Shown piece by piece: positions 1 to 5,800 of a stretch of 11,227 nt of DNA. Position 1 is the stretch's first letter. Every line of letters begins with the position of its first letter. The position numbers and the translations under genes are program-made. Source of the stretch: Ruminococcus sp. UBA3286 (GTDB lineage: Bacteria > Bacillota > Clostridia > Oscillospirales > Ruminococcaceae); assembly GCA_002362135.1 (NCBI GenBank), contig DETO01000114.1, forward strand, positions 1 through 11,227, written 5' to 3'. The notes below the pieces were generated by a model. It searched no databases. It saw only the letters and a list, made by a program, of their open reading frames with translations, and was not told where the DNA came from.

Positions 1-200
1 GTGATATTAGACAAAACGGCTTTTAAAACTTTATGCACTATTTCATATATTAAAAAAGGCATATCTGAGATTATTTTTCTCAAATCTGCCTTGAATTTTT
101 CCTAAATATTCCTCTGCGAGGGTTCGAATCCTTTTTTCTTCGAAAATTTCAAAAAAGCATCTATGGTTTTACACCTAAATTTTTCGCCTCTAAAATGCCC
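1..200. other. AT-rich non-coding stretch at window edge
   Basis: I see no convincing coding region here on either strand. The stretch is AT-rich. It contains an imperfect hairpin with T-tract (56-92), a tRNA T-arm-like scrap (118-134), and an outer inverted repeat of 11 bases with one mismatch (91-101 against 142-152). These look like decayed intergenic DNA or the tail of something beyond the window edge. Confidence 0.6.
56..92 (-). terminator. Imperfect hairpin, possible intrinsic terminator
   Basis: Arms 56-69 and 79-92 pair at 12 of 14 positions around a 9-base AT-rich loop. On the minus strand the stem is followed by a short T-tract (complement of 52-55). On the plus strand a T-tract begins five bases after the stem (96-100). 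It could stop transcription in either direction, but the stem has two mismatches and no gene end lies next to it, so the role is uncertain. Confidence 0.35.
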
Positions 201-224
201 AAAAAGCCCGTAGGTACGGGCTTT
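201..224 (-). terminator. Intrinsic terminator of the tRNA-Arg gene
   Basis: On the minus strand a perfect palindromic stem (AAAGCCCGTA against TACGGGCTTT, 203-212 and 215-224) is followed directly by a run of five T (205-201). It begins 32 bases after the encoded CCA of the tRNA. This is a textbook rho-independent terminator shape and position for a single-tRNA transcript. Confidence 0.85.
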
Positions 225-256
225 AAGGGGTGGACATCTATTTTGTTCCACAAGTA

Positions 257-331
257 TGGTACGCCTGACTGGAATCGAACCAGCGCGCATGGCGTCGGAG
301 GCCACTGCTCTATCCCCTGAGCTACAGGCGC
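257..331 (-). tRNA. tRNA-Arg (anticodon CCG), CCA encoded
   Basis: The minus strand from 331 folds as a complete cloverleaf. The acceptor strands are GCGCCTG and CAGGCGT, with a G1-T72 wobble. The D arm is GCTC/GAGC with an 8-base loop. The anticodon stem is GTGGC/GCCAT around loop CTCCGAC, giving anticodon CCG, which reads the arginine codon CGG. The variable region has 4 bases, and the T arm is GCTGG-TTCGATT-CCAGT. Discriminator A and an encoded CCA follow (260-257). Length is 72 bases plus CCA. A sigma-A promoter (354-382) lies about 16 bases upstream of the mature 5' end, counting from the expected start site, and an intrinsic terminator (201-224) follows, so it is a single-gene unit. Confidence 0.97.
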
Positions 332-353
332 ATAAAAAATAATTACCATATAT

Positions 354-382
354 ATTATACCAAAAACTCTTGAAATTTGCAA
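354..382 (-). promoter_or_regulatory. Sigma-A promoter of tRNA-Arg
   Basis: On the minus strand, -35 TTGCAA (382-377) and -10 TATAAT (359-354) are separated by exactly 17 bases. The expected start is near 347, leaving a leader of about 16 bases before the mature tRNA 5' end at 331. It interleaves with the plus-strand promoter at 370-398: each -35 lies inside the other's spacer. Confidence 0.88.
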
Positions 383-398
383 GCGTTTATGATATAAT
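370..398 (+). promoter_or_regulatory. Sigma-A promoter of the C92-like gene
   Basis: -35 TTGAAA (370-375) and -10 TATAAT (393-398) are separated by exactly 17 bases. Transcription should start near 405. That excludes the ATG at 404 as a translation start and supports the TTG at 449, which follows an AGGAGG site at 436-441. Confidence 0.88.
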
Positions 399-448
399 TA
401 TTTATGTCAAAGTTGCGTATTGTACGAATATACATAGGAGGTCTGGTT

Positions 449-1015
449 TTGGAACATATTTATATTATAGTTGCACAAACGCAAACAGCGCCGGCAAAGT
501 TTTTTAAGTTCTTCACTAAAAAGCCCTACAATCACGTTTCTCTGTCAGGAAGCGCCGATCTTTCAGATATGTACAGTTTTTGCAGAACATATACTTTTAC
601 TCCGCTTCCGGCAACATTCAACCGCGAGATCGTCGGAAAGGGTACATTAGGCTTATTCGATAACATTCCGTGTGAAATATACAAAATAGCCGTTACCGAA
701 CGGCAAAAAGAGGAATATTACTCTATAATACGTCATTTTATCAATAACCGCGACGTTTATTCTTATAATATAATCGGAATACTCCCTCTTTACTTTAACA
801 TTGAATACAACCGCAAAAACAGTTTCACCTGCTCCCAGTTCGTAGCATATACGCTGGATAAGATCGGCATAGAACTTGAAAAACATTTTTCGCTGTATAT
901 CCCCGATGATTTCCGTAATTTTCCGGGAGCTGAACTTTTTTATATCGGCGAATTGAACAGCTTTTACAGCAGATTCCACTCGATTGGAAAGAAAACTGTT
1001 ACGAACGCACCCTAA
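449..1015 (+). CDS. Permuted papain-fold (YiiX/YebB, C92-like) protein
   Basis: This 188-residue protein resembles the circularly permuted NlpC/P60-like papain-fold family (YiiX/YebB-like), in which the catalytic His precedes the Cys. Candidate residues are His29 in YNHVSLS and Cys128 in FTCSQFVAY. The motif MYSF follows the His by about a dozen residues. No signal peptide or membrane segment is evident, so a cytoplasmic or membrane-peripheral hydrolase or acyl-handling enzyme is the best guess; the substrate is unknown. I chose the TTG start at 449. AGGAGG (436-441) lies 7 bases upstream, and the promoter at 370-398 would start transcription after the in-frame ATG at 404, which would otherwise give 203 residues. 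The gene stands alone, divergent from tRNA-Arg, and ends 7 bases from the convergent gene at 1023. Confidence 0.8.
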   Translation: MEHIYIIVAQTQTAPAKFFKFFTKKPYNHVSLSGSADLSDMYSFCRTYTFTPLPATFNREIVGKGTLGLFDNIPCEIYKIAVTERQKEEYYSIIRHFINNRDVYSYNIIGILPLYFNIEYNRKNSFTCSQFVAYTLDKIGIELEKHFSLYIPDDFRNFPGAELFYIGELNSFYSRFHSIGKKTVTNAP

Positions 1016-1022
1016 TTACTTA

Positions 1023-1337
1023 TCAAATCAAGTGATTATTTAAAACTGCATAAGCCGCGAGTATCTCCGCACGAACCTCATCGGGAGTAAAAAGATATAA
1101 GCAAAGATATACCTTGCTGTCAGGTTCTACAGCGTCAACTCTGAAAATGAAGCTGTGATTGAGAATTTTCAATTCAGCCGAATCCACGGAAACCTCAAGA
1201 CTTGCAGGAACAATTTTTTCATCTGTAAGCTTGTTATAAGAATTTGTGTAGGAATACAAAAACATCCAGAATCCGACAGTCAGAATAATGTACATCATCG
1301 TTATTCTGACCGCCGCTTTTTTTTTCGTCCTTTTCAT
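1023..1337 (-). CDS. Small single-pass membrane protein downstream of spoIIP
   Basis: This 104-residue protein has a basic N-terminus (MKRTKKK), one hydrophobic helix at about residues 12-29, and a C-terminal domain of about 75 residues that should lie outside the membrane. I do not recognise the family. The ATG at 1337 lies two bases after the spoIIP stop codon and has an AAGGAG site inside the end of spoIIP, so translation is probably coupled and the two are co-expressed. That suggests, by inference only, a role near engulfment or spore-envelope work. Its 3' end faces the C92-like gene across a 7-base gap with no clear terminator. Confidence 0.78.
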   Translation of the reverse strand: MKRTKKKAAVRITMMYIILTVGFWMFLYSYTNSYNKLTDEKIVPASLEVSVDSAELKILNHSFIFRVDAVEPDSKVYLCLYLFTPDEVRAEILAAYAVLNNHLI

Positions 1338-1339
1338 AT

Positions 1340-2491
1340 TTACTCCTTCATATCGTTTAACAGCGTACCGAGGGAACGTCCGATAAGCTGTCCCGAATAC
1401 TGCACCTGCTCCAGCGTATTTCCATGAGAACCAACTTCTATCAGCAGACTGCCCGTAGTGAGATCCTGATTATAATGGCGGTAATCAAAAAGTATCGGGC
1501 GCGTCAGACCCTCGTTATCGCCTTCAAGCTGCTGCTGCAATTTACTTGCAAAGCGAAAATTCATCATATAATTCGGCATATTAAGAGTTCCGTCATCGCA
1601 TCCCGAAATTATCATTATCTGCGCTGCCTCCTTGCCGTCGATCTCAACATATGGCTGAGCCGCAAAGCCTTCCCCCGAAATTGCGTCGCGATGAATATCG
1701 AGAGCGACCTTAATGCTCGGATACTGTTCAAGAATCGGCACTATACTTTCGCGACTTCTTGCATACGAACCGTTATAAGACGGATAATCATGAATCTCCG
1801 TAACGTGTATCACGCCTATGCCGCTTGCTTCCAATTCAGCCTGTATCGCGTTGCCAACCATTATCATATTTTTGGTATCATCGGTGGTACGGTAATTGAA
1901 TTCTGCGTCCATATGCTTCCTGACATACGGCTCAAAACTTTCCGTAGTATGAGTATGATATATCAGAACTTGCGGTTCGCTCGTATTTTCTATAGTAAAA
2001 TCCACGATCTTACGGCTTTCTTCCTTTAATTTATCATTAGAAATATCAGTTTTGTTATTCACCTGTCCGCATTTATCAAGATCAAAGAAAGTATTGCCGC
2101 TGTATTTTCCGTAGGTAGTACGAACTATATCGCCGCCCTCCGTCCATTGCTCCTCTGTCGGATAAGGCTTTTCGCCCGGAGAATCCGAAACCATATCGAG
2201 CGGACTTTGCAGTCTTGCTTCGGATTCAGTTTCCGCTTCAATTCCATAGCCCTCCGATAAGATCATGCCGCCGTTAAGAAAATCTTCCGTACTGTTTCCC
2301 CTTGACAGCGTGTATTCCGTACTTGTCCCATTTTTTTCAACGCTTCCAACAGCGGAAATGCCGTTCATTTTCTCGGCAGCCGATTTTAAGAGTTCAACTC
2401 CCTTTACAGCCTCGGCGGCAGCAAACGGAGCAAGCAAAAGCAGCATACATTTTACAGCCGCCGCGATCTTTCTGCGTTTATACCTTGTCAT
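1340..2491 (-). CDS. spoIIP: SpoIIP, spore engulfment amidase/endopeptidase
   Basis: SpoIIP is the peptidoglycan amidase and endopeptidase that, with SpoIID and SpoIIM, thins the septal wall and drives engulfment of the forespore. The 383-residue protein has a basic N-terminus and a hydrophobic segment at about residues 9-28, fitting a signal anchor. A variable linker follows to about residue 170, then the catalytic domain. The family's metal-binding motifs are visible: YHTHTTESF (178-186, His179 and His181), LDIHRD (264-269, His267) and LLIEVGS (349-355, Glu352). The start is ATG 2491 with GAGGTG just upstream. In Bacillus the gene follows gpr. Here the upstream neighbour is a divergent polysaccharide deacetylase, and a small membrane protein follows with translational coupling. 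Sporulation control is expected from family knowledge, but I see no convincing sigma-E promoter. Confidence 0.95.
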   Translation of the reverse strand: MTRYKRRKIAAAVKCMLLLLAPFAAAEAVKGVELLKSAAEKMNGISAVGSVEKNGTSTEYTLSRGNSTEDFLNGGMILSEGYGIEAETESEARLQSPLDMVSDSPGEKPYPTEEQWTEGGDIVRTTYGKYSGNTFFDLDKCGQVNNKTDISNDKLKEESRKIVDFTIENTSEPQVLIYHTHTTESFEPYVRKHMDAEFNYRTTDDTKNMIMVGNAIQAELEASGIGVIHVTEIHDYPSYNGSYARSRESIVPILEQYPSIKVALDIHRDAISGEGFAAQPYVEIDGKEAAQIMIISGCDDGTLNMPNYMMNFRFASKLQQQLEGDNEGLTRPILFDYRHYNQDLTTGSLLIEVGSHGNTLEQVQYSGQLIGRSLGTLLNDMKE

Positions 2492-2523
2492 TCTTTCACC
2501 TCATTAGTATAACCTTTATTTTG

Positions 2524-2529
2524 ATTATA
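2524..2529 (-). promoter_or_regulatory. Possible -10 element upstream of spoIIP
   Basis: TATAAT on the minus strand would place a transcript start near 2517, leaving room for the spoIIP ribosome binding site. The hexamer at the right distance upstream (GGTCTA) is a poor sigma-A -35. A sigma-E-like reading, with GAATATA as -35 and TATACTAA as -10, would start transcription inside the ribosome binding site. Promoter class is therefore unresolved. Confidence 0.35.
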
Positions 2530-2542
2530 TTCACAAAAAAAG

Positions 2543-2558
2543 AAAATAGACCTATTTT
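2543..2558. promoter_or_regulatory. Operator-like palindrome between spoIIP and deacetylase
   Basis: AAAATAGACCTATTTT consists of two perfect 7-base half sites around a central AC. It sits in the 140-bp divergent intergenic region, upstream of the possible -10 of spoIIP. The spacing suits a dimeric DNA-binding protein better than an RNA hairpin, since the loop would be only two bases. Function is inferred. Confidence 0.4.
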
Positions 2559-2602
2559 TCCCATGATCTCAATATATGGTAATTTTAGCGAACTTTATCG
2601 AA

Positions 2603-2608
2603 TATAAT
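2603..2608 (+). promoter_or_regulatory. Possible -10 element of the deacetylase gene
   Basis: TATAAT lies 23 bases before the ATG and just upstream of the AAGGAGG site (2616-2622). No good -35 hexamer is found 16-18 bases upstream (2580-2585 reads TAATTT). The promoter may use an activator or an alternative sigma factor. Confidence 0.35.
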
Positions 2609-2631
2609 ATTGTGCAAGGAGGTAGATCAAA

Positions 2632-3507
2632 ATGTATAAATGCTGCAATCTGAAAAAATTTTTTTATCTGCTTATTCTCGACGCAATCGTTATATCATTC
2701 TGCTCAATGTTTTTCTTTGTGGGCAAAGCGTTTCTTTCGTCGGCGGAAAGTTCGGAGGACGACTCGGTAAAACTGCCTGTCATCATGTATCACAGTATAT
2801 GCGAAAAAACTCCTTCCGATTACACGGTAACGCCGCAGCAGCTTGAAAACGATCTCCGCTGGCTTAAAAATCACGGCTGCAATTCCGTTACGGCGGAAGA
2901 AGTCATAGCGTTCACAAAAAACCAGGGACAGCTTCCTGAAAATCCCGTAATGATAACTCTCGATGACGGATTTTACAATAATCTTTCATTTCTCCTGCCG
3001 CTTCTTGAAAAATACGATATGACGGCAGTTGTTTCGGTTGTAGGAAGTTATACTGACAATAACGCCGTCCGCGATCCCCATAATTCCGATTATTCCTATC
3101 TTACATGGGAAGACATTCGGACTATGCATGAATCGGGACGCATAGAATTCGGAAACCATACATACGATATGCATTCCCTGAACGGCGAAAGAACAGGCTG
3201 CGGAATGAACGACGGAGAATCCGAAGAATACTACCGCGACGCCCTGACAGCCGATATTCTCACGCTTCAGAACAGATTCCGCGAAAACGATATTCCCGCT
3301 CCGATAGTATTCACCTATCCATTTGGCAGCGTAAGCCGCGAAAGCATTCCGGTTATTCGCGGAAACGGATTTCTTATGACTCTGACCTGCCGCGAACTGC
3401 CGAATATCATCACTCACGATCCCGACTGCCTTTACGGTATTGGCAGATACAACCGCAGCGGTTTGACATCTACCGAAGCGTTTATGGAAAATGTATTTTC
3501 TGATTAG
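2632..3507 (+). CDS. Membrane-anchored polysaccharide deacetylase (NodB homology)
   Basis: This 291-residue protein belongs to the carbohydrate esterase 4 / NodB family of metal-dependent N- or O-deacetylases acting on peptidoglycan or surface polysaccharide. It has a hydrophobic N-terminal anchor at about residues 11-35, then an extracellular catalytic domain from about residue 48. Visible motifs are TLDDGF (109-114; Asp111 catalytic base and Asp112 metal ligand), GNHTYDMH (174-181; His176 and His181 metal ligands) and TYPFG (228-232). The entry motif MYHS (52-55) is typical of the PgaB/IcaB/YadE-like branch. ATG 2632 has AAGGAGG nine bases upstream. It diverges from spoIIP, which suggests but does not prove a link to spore or envelope remodelling. 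A bidirectional terminator follows at 3555-3593. Confidence 0.92.
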   Translation: MYKCCNLKKFFYLLILDAIVISFCSMFFFVGKAFLSSAESSEDDSVKLPVIMYHSICEKTPSDYTVTPQQLENDLRWLKNHGCNSVTAEEVIAFTKNQGQLPENPVMITLDDGFYNNLSFLLPLLEKYDMTAVVSVVGSYTDNNAVRDPHNSDYSYLTWEDIRTMHESGRIEFGNHTYDMHSLNGERTGCGMNDGESEEYYRDALTADILTLQNRFRENDIPAPIVFTYPFGSVSRESIPVIRGNGFLMTLTCRELPNIITHDPDCLYGIGRYNRSGLTSTEAFMENVFSD

Positions 3508-3512
3508 GCAAA

Positions 3513-3555
3513 TATACTAAACGCTATTGCAAATTGCGCAATAGCGTTTAGTATA
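3513..3555. repeat. Perfect 18-bp inverted repeat (hairpin)
   Basis: Arms 3513-3530 and 3538-3555 are perfectly complementary around a 7-base loop. It begins five bases after the deacetylase stop codon. No T-run follows on the plus strand; six A follow instead. It therefore probably stabilises the transcript 3' end or works with the next hairpin rather than terminating alone. Confidence 0.85.
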
Positions 3556-3593
3556 AAAAACAGCCTGTAAATTGAATTTACAGACTGTTTTTT
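3555..3593. terminator. Bidirectional intrinsic terminator
   Basis: The stem arms 3560-3572 and 3576-3588 pair at 12 of 13 positions. It is flanked by AAAAAA (3555-3560) on the left and TTTTTT (3588-3593) on the right. It therefore gives a T-run after the stem on both strands. It can end the plus-strand deacetylase transcript and the minus-strand cluster whose last gene stops at 3619. Confidence 0.9.
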
Positions 3594-3618
3594 ATTGTAT
3601 CAACCCACTTAGAATTAA

Positions 3619-4257
3619 CTATATTTCTACGGGATTTCGGCTGAATTCGTCGTCATAATCATAGTCGTCGTCATCATCATCGTCCGAATAGTCGTAACTG
3701 CTGCTTTCATAATTTCCGCCCGAAGCGCCATTGTATCCCTCGATAAAGCTGTCCATGAAAACAGAATAAAATTCTTCAAAATCTTCAAATCCCATAGCCG
3801 TCCAGAAATCGTCATATTCCTCGCTGCCGTATTTTTCAAGAATTTCCGGCGGTCTGCCCGTTTCCTCGTATTCGTCGATATATTTCTGCGGATTCATAAG
3901 CAGATCGCTGTAATATTCCTTTACGTCCTTGAATGTCGTATTCATAAAAACGACGCTCACTATTGAGAACACAAGAGTGACAGCCGAAATAATTATACCC
4001 GAAATCGCCAGACCCTTGCCGCGCCAACCTTTTGCAAGAGAGATGATTCCGAAAATTATCGACAATATCAGCATTATGATGTTGCAATTACAGCAGCAGC
4101 AAATGCAAAGACTTACAAGGCTGAGTACGAAAGAAGTTACCGCCGCCCAGATAGGCTTTTTATCCTGCGACTGCGGCAAAGGCTTGTATGAACTTGGAAT
4201 ATACCCTTCCCAGCCGCTTACATCGTAACCGTTGTTTTGTTCATTGAAATCGTTCAT
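3619..4257 (-). CDS. DUF4190-domain membrane protein with acidic tail
   Basis: This 212-residue protein has a polar Pro/Gln/Tyr-containing N-terminus of about 35 residues, then a hydrophobic region at about 37-106. Its KPIWA...RGKGLAISGIIIS pattern matches the DUF4190 family of small multi-pass membrane proteins of unknown function. A cysteine cluster (CICCCCNC, 51-58) lies between the first two membrane segments. The C-terminal half is acidic and ends in an Asp/Tyr-rich tail with seven consecutive Asp at about 193-199. ATG 4257 has AAGGAG (4264-4269) six bases upstream. It lies in the same direction as metA but is separated from it by a 162-bp palindromic element, so co-transcription is possible but unproven. 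The terminator at 3555-3593 closes it. Confidence 0.85.
   Translation of the reverse strand: MNDFNEQNNGYDVSGWEGYIPSSYKPLPQSQDKKPIWAAVTSFVLSLVSLCICCCCNCNIIMLILSIIFGIISLAKGWRGKGLAISGIIISAVTLVFSIVSVVFMNTTFKDVKEYYSDLLMNPQKYIDEYEETGRPPEILEKYGSEEYDDFWTAMGFEDFEEFYSVFMDSFIEGYNGASGGNYESSSYDYSDDDDDDDYDYDDEFSRNPVEI
3664..3684. repeat. Short trinucleotide repeat encoding poly-Asp
   Basis: About seven near-identical TCG/TCA units run in tandem here, reading as GAY (Asp) codons on the minus strand inside the DUF4190 gene. Mixed GAC and GAT codons reduce slippage, but length variation between strains is plausible. Confidence 0.7.
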
Positions 4258-4271
4258 TTTTTACTCCTTTC

Positions 4272-4433
4272 AGAATCTGTCCACATAGAAATTATGCGCG
4301 GATTTTCGAGCATAAATTTACCGAGAATAAGGCGAAAAAGTGAAAGCATACTGACGTATGTTGAACTTTTTCAACGCAATGATCGGTAAATTTTGCCGAA
4401 AAGACGTGCGGAATTTTTATGCGGACAGGTTCT
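4272..4433. repeat. MITE-like imperfect palindromic element
   Basis: A 162-bp stretch is an imperfect palindrome along its whole length. The left end AGAATCTGTCC (4272-4282) matches the reverse complement of the right end GGACAGGTTCT (4423-4433) with one wobble-type change. Further matched blocks include the AAATTTACCG blocks near 4314 and 4384, AAAAAGT near 4335 with ACTTTTT near 4365, and CATAC/GTATG (4347-4351 and 4356-4360) at the centre. It encodes no protein. It begins next to the ribosome binding site of the DUF4190 gene and ends at the metA stop codon. The shape suggests a miniature inverted-repeat or other dispersed palindromic element. No target-site duplication is obvious. Confidence 0.75.
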
Positions 4434-5380
4434 TAATAGTTAGTCTCCCACGTCCAGTTGCGTATCTCCAATTCGTCCAGATTATAGGGCGTGCGCTGAT
4501 AAACGCAGTAATTCAGCCAGTTGGAAAACATCAGATTCGCAGTACATCTCCATGAAAAACGCGGTGTGATCTCGGGATTATCATCAGGAAAATAATTATA
4601 CGGCAGCTGAATATCGATGCCCTTCGCCTTATCGCGAAAATATTCCGCCGCAATAGTATCCCTGTCATATTCGGAATGCCCCGTAATAAAATACTGCCTG
4701 CCGTTTTTATTTGCGATTATATGAACTCCCGAAAGCTCCGAACTTGTCAGTATTTCCAGCTGCTCAACTTTTTCTATATCCTCGCGGCGAACTTCGGTAT
4801 TGCGGCTGTGCGGCACATAAAAAACATCGTCGAAGCCTCTGAGCAGCAGACTGTTTTCAACCTCCGCCTTATGAGGAAAAATACCGAACATTTTCTGTTT
4901 CAGCGGATATTTCGGAACGCCGAAATGATAGTACAAGCCTGCCTGAGCCGCCCAGCATATATGAAGAGTTGAAAAAACATGTGTTTTCGACCACTCGAAA
5001 ATTCCTGTTATCTCGTCCCAGTAATCCACTTTTTCGTAATCGAGCAGTTCCACGGGCGCGCCGGTAACAATCATTCCGTCGTAACGGCGATCTTTTATTT
5101 CGTCAAACGTCTTGTAAAATTCCTCAAGATGATGACGAGAAGTATTTTTCGAAACGTGCGAAGCCATTTGCAGAAGATCTATATCAACCTGTAAAGGAGT
5201 ATTGCTTAACAACCTTAAAAGCTGGCATTCCGTCTCGATCTTTTTCGGCATAATGTTAAGTATCAGCGCCTTCAAAGGACGTATATCCTGATGTTCGGCG
5301 CGATCTTTCGACATTACAAATATATTTTCTTCTCCGAGGGTTTTGAAAGCCGGAAGCTCGGAAGAAATTTTTATAGGCAT
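4433..5380 (-). CDS. metA: MetA, homoserine O-acetyltransferase (Glu111 type)
   Basis: MetA activates the hydroxyl of homoserine by acylation, the first committed step of methionine synthesis, in the cytoplasm. The 315-residue length and N-terminus (MPIKISSELPAF) match the family. Cys142 in HICWAAQAG is the acyl-accepting nucleophile, and His235 and Glu237 in GHSEYD complete the active site. Residue 111 is Glu (GAPVE, 107-111). From published work on Bacillus and E. coli MetA, Glu at 111 goes with acetyl-CoA and Gly with succinyl-CoA, so I predict an acetyltransferase even though the family is often labelled succinyltransferase. The start is ATG 5380, with a weak AGG-containing site upstream. 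It follows the small GNAT-like gene by 21 bases, so it lacks its own long leader or riboswitch. The palindromic element begins at its stop codon. Confidence 0.95.
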   Translation of the reverse strand: MPIKISSELPAFKTLGEENIFVMSKDRAEHQDIRPLKALILNIMPKKIETECQLLRLLSNTPLQVDIDLLQMASHVSKNTSRHHLEEFYKTFDEIKDRRYDGMIVTGAPVELLDYEKVDYWDEITGIFEWSKTHVFSTLHICWAAQAGLYYHFGVPKYPLKQKMFGIFPHKAEVENSLLLRGFDDVFYVPHSRNTEVRREDIEKVEQLEILTSSELSGVHIIANKNGRQYFITGHSEYDRDTIAAEYFRDKAKGIDIQLPYNYFPDDNPEITPRFSWRCTANLMFSNWLNYCVYQRTPYNLDELEIRNWTWETNY

Positions 5381-5401
5381 TCAAATCCCGCCTTTCTTTA
5401 A

Positions 5402-5800
5402 CTAATCAATATTCTTAGAACTTGTGTTCTTGTTTTTGCATGATTCGCAGGCATTCATAAAACTGTTCAGATCTTCGCATACATTGCCGTCCCCGATAAG
5501 GAAGCGAAGCTTTTTCAGATTCCCGAACTTGCTTTCATCGGCAATTTCAAAAAACATAGTCTCTATTCCTTTAAGAACGCTCTTGAACATTACCGAACGC
5601 ACCAGACCGTCGCACAGCATAAGATCGCCCATATCGCTGTAATCATAAACCACGGTATGATCGCCCTCATATGAATATGCAATAAATCCCACAGCCCTGC
5701 CGCCGTCCATAGCCTCGGTGATGTGGAGTTTTCTGCCGTTTGCCGCGGCAACTAATTCCTCATATCCTGCCATATCGAATTTTTCCTGAATCTCCAGCAT
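5402..5800 (-). CDS. Small GNAT-like protein of unknown function
   Basis: This 132-residue protein has a pattern that resembles part of a GNAT acetyltransferase fold: an N-terminal helix, a strand with AVGFIAYSYEGD (36-47), and a turn followed by a helix near 60-80 (LCDGLVRSVMFKSVLKGIE). It is short for a full GNAT enzyme and I cannot identify a secure acetyl-CoA binding loop, so the assignment is tentative. The C-terminus holds a CESC pair (118-121) and a polar Asn/Lys/Ser-rich tail. Its ATG directly abuts the TAA of the pseudouridine synthase gene, with an AAGGTG ribosome binding site inside that gene's end, which implies translational coupling. metA follows after 21 bases. Confidence 0.75.
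   Translation of the reverse strand: MLEIQEKFDMAGYEELVAAANGRKLHITEAMDGGRAVGFIAYSYEGDHTVVYDYSDMGDLMLCDGLVRSVMFKSVLKGIETMFFEIADESKFGNLKKLRFLIGDGNVCEDLNSFMNACESCKNKNTSSKNID

Noticed and set aside
1013..1045. Possible terminator between the convergent genes at 1015 and 1023
   Set aside because: The only inverted repeat is five base pairs with a two-base centre and no T-run.
1424..2029. Long plus-strand open frame opposite spoIIP (201 codons)
   Set aside because: It is antisense to the strongly recognisable spoIIP catalytic region, has no ribosome binding site, and its translation is an unstructured mix typical of a shadow frame.
5381..5401. SAM riboswitch or T-box leader for metA
   Set aside because: Only 21 bases separate metA from the upstream gene, which is too short for any such leader.
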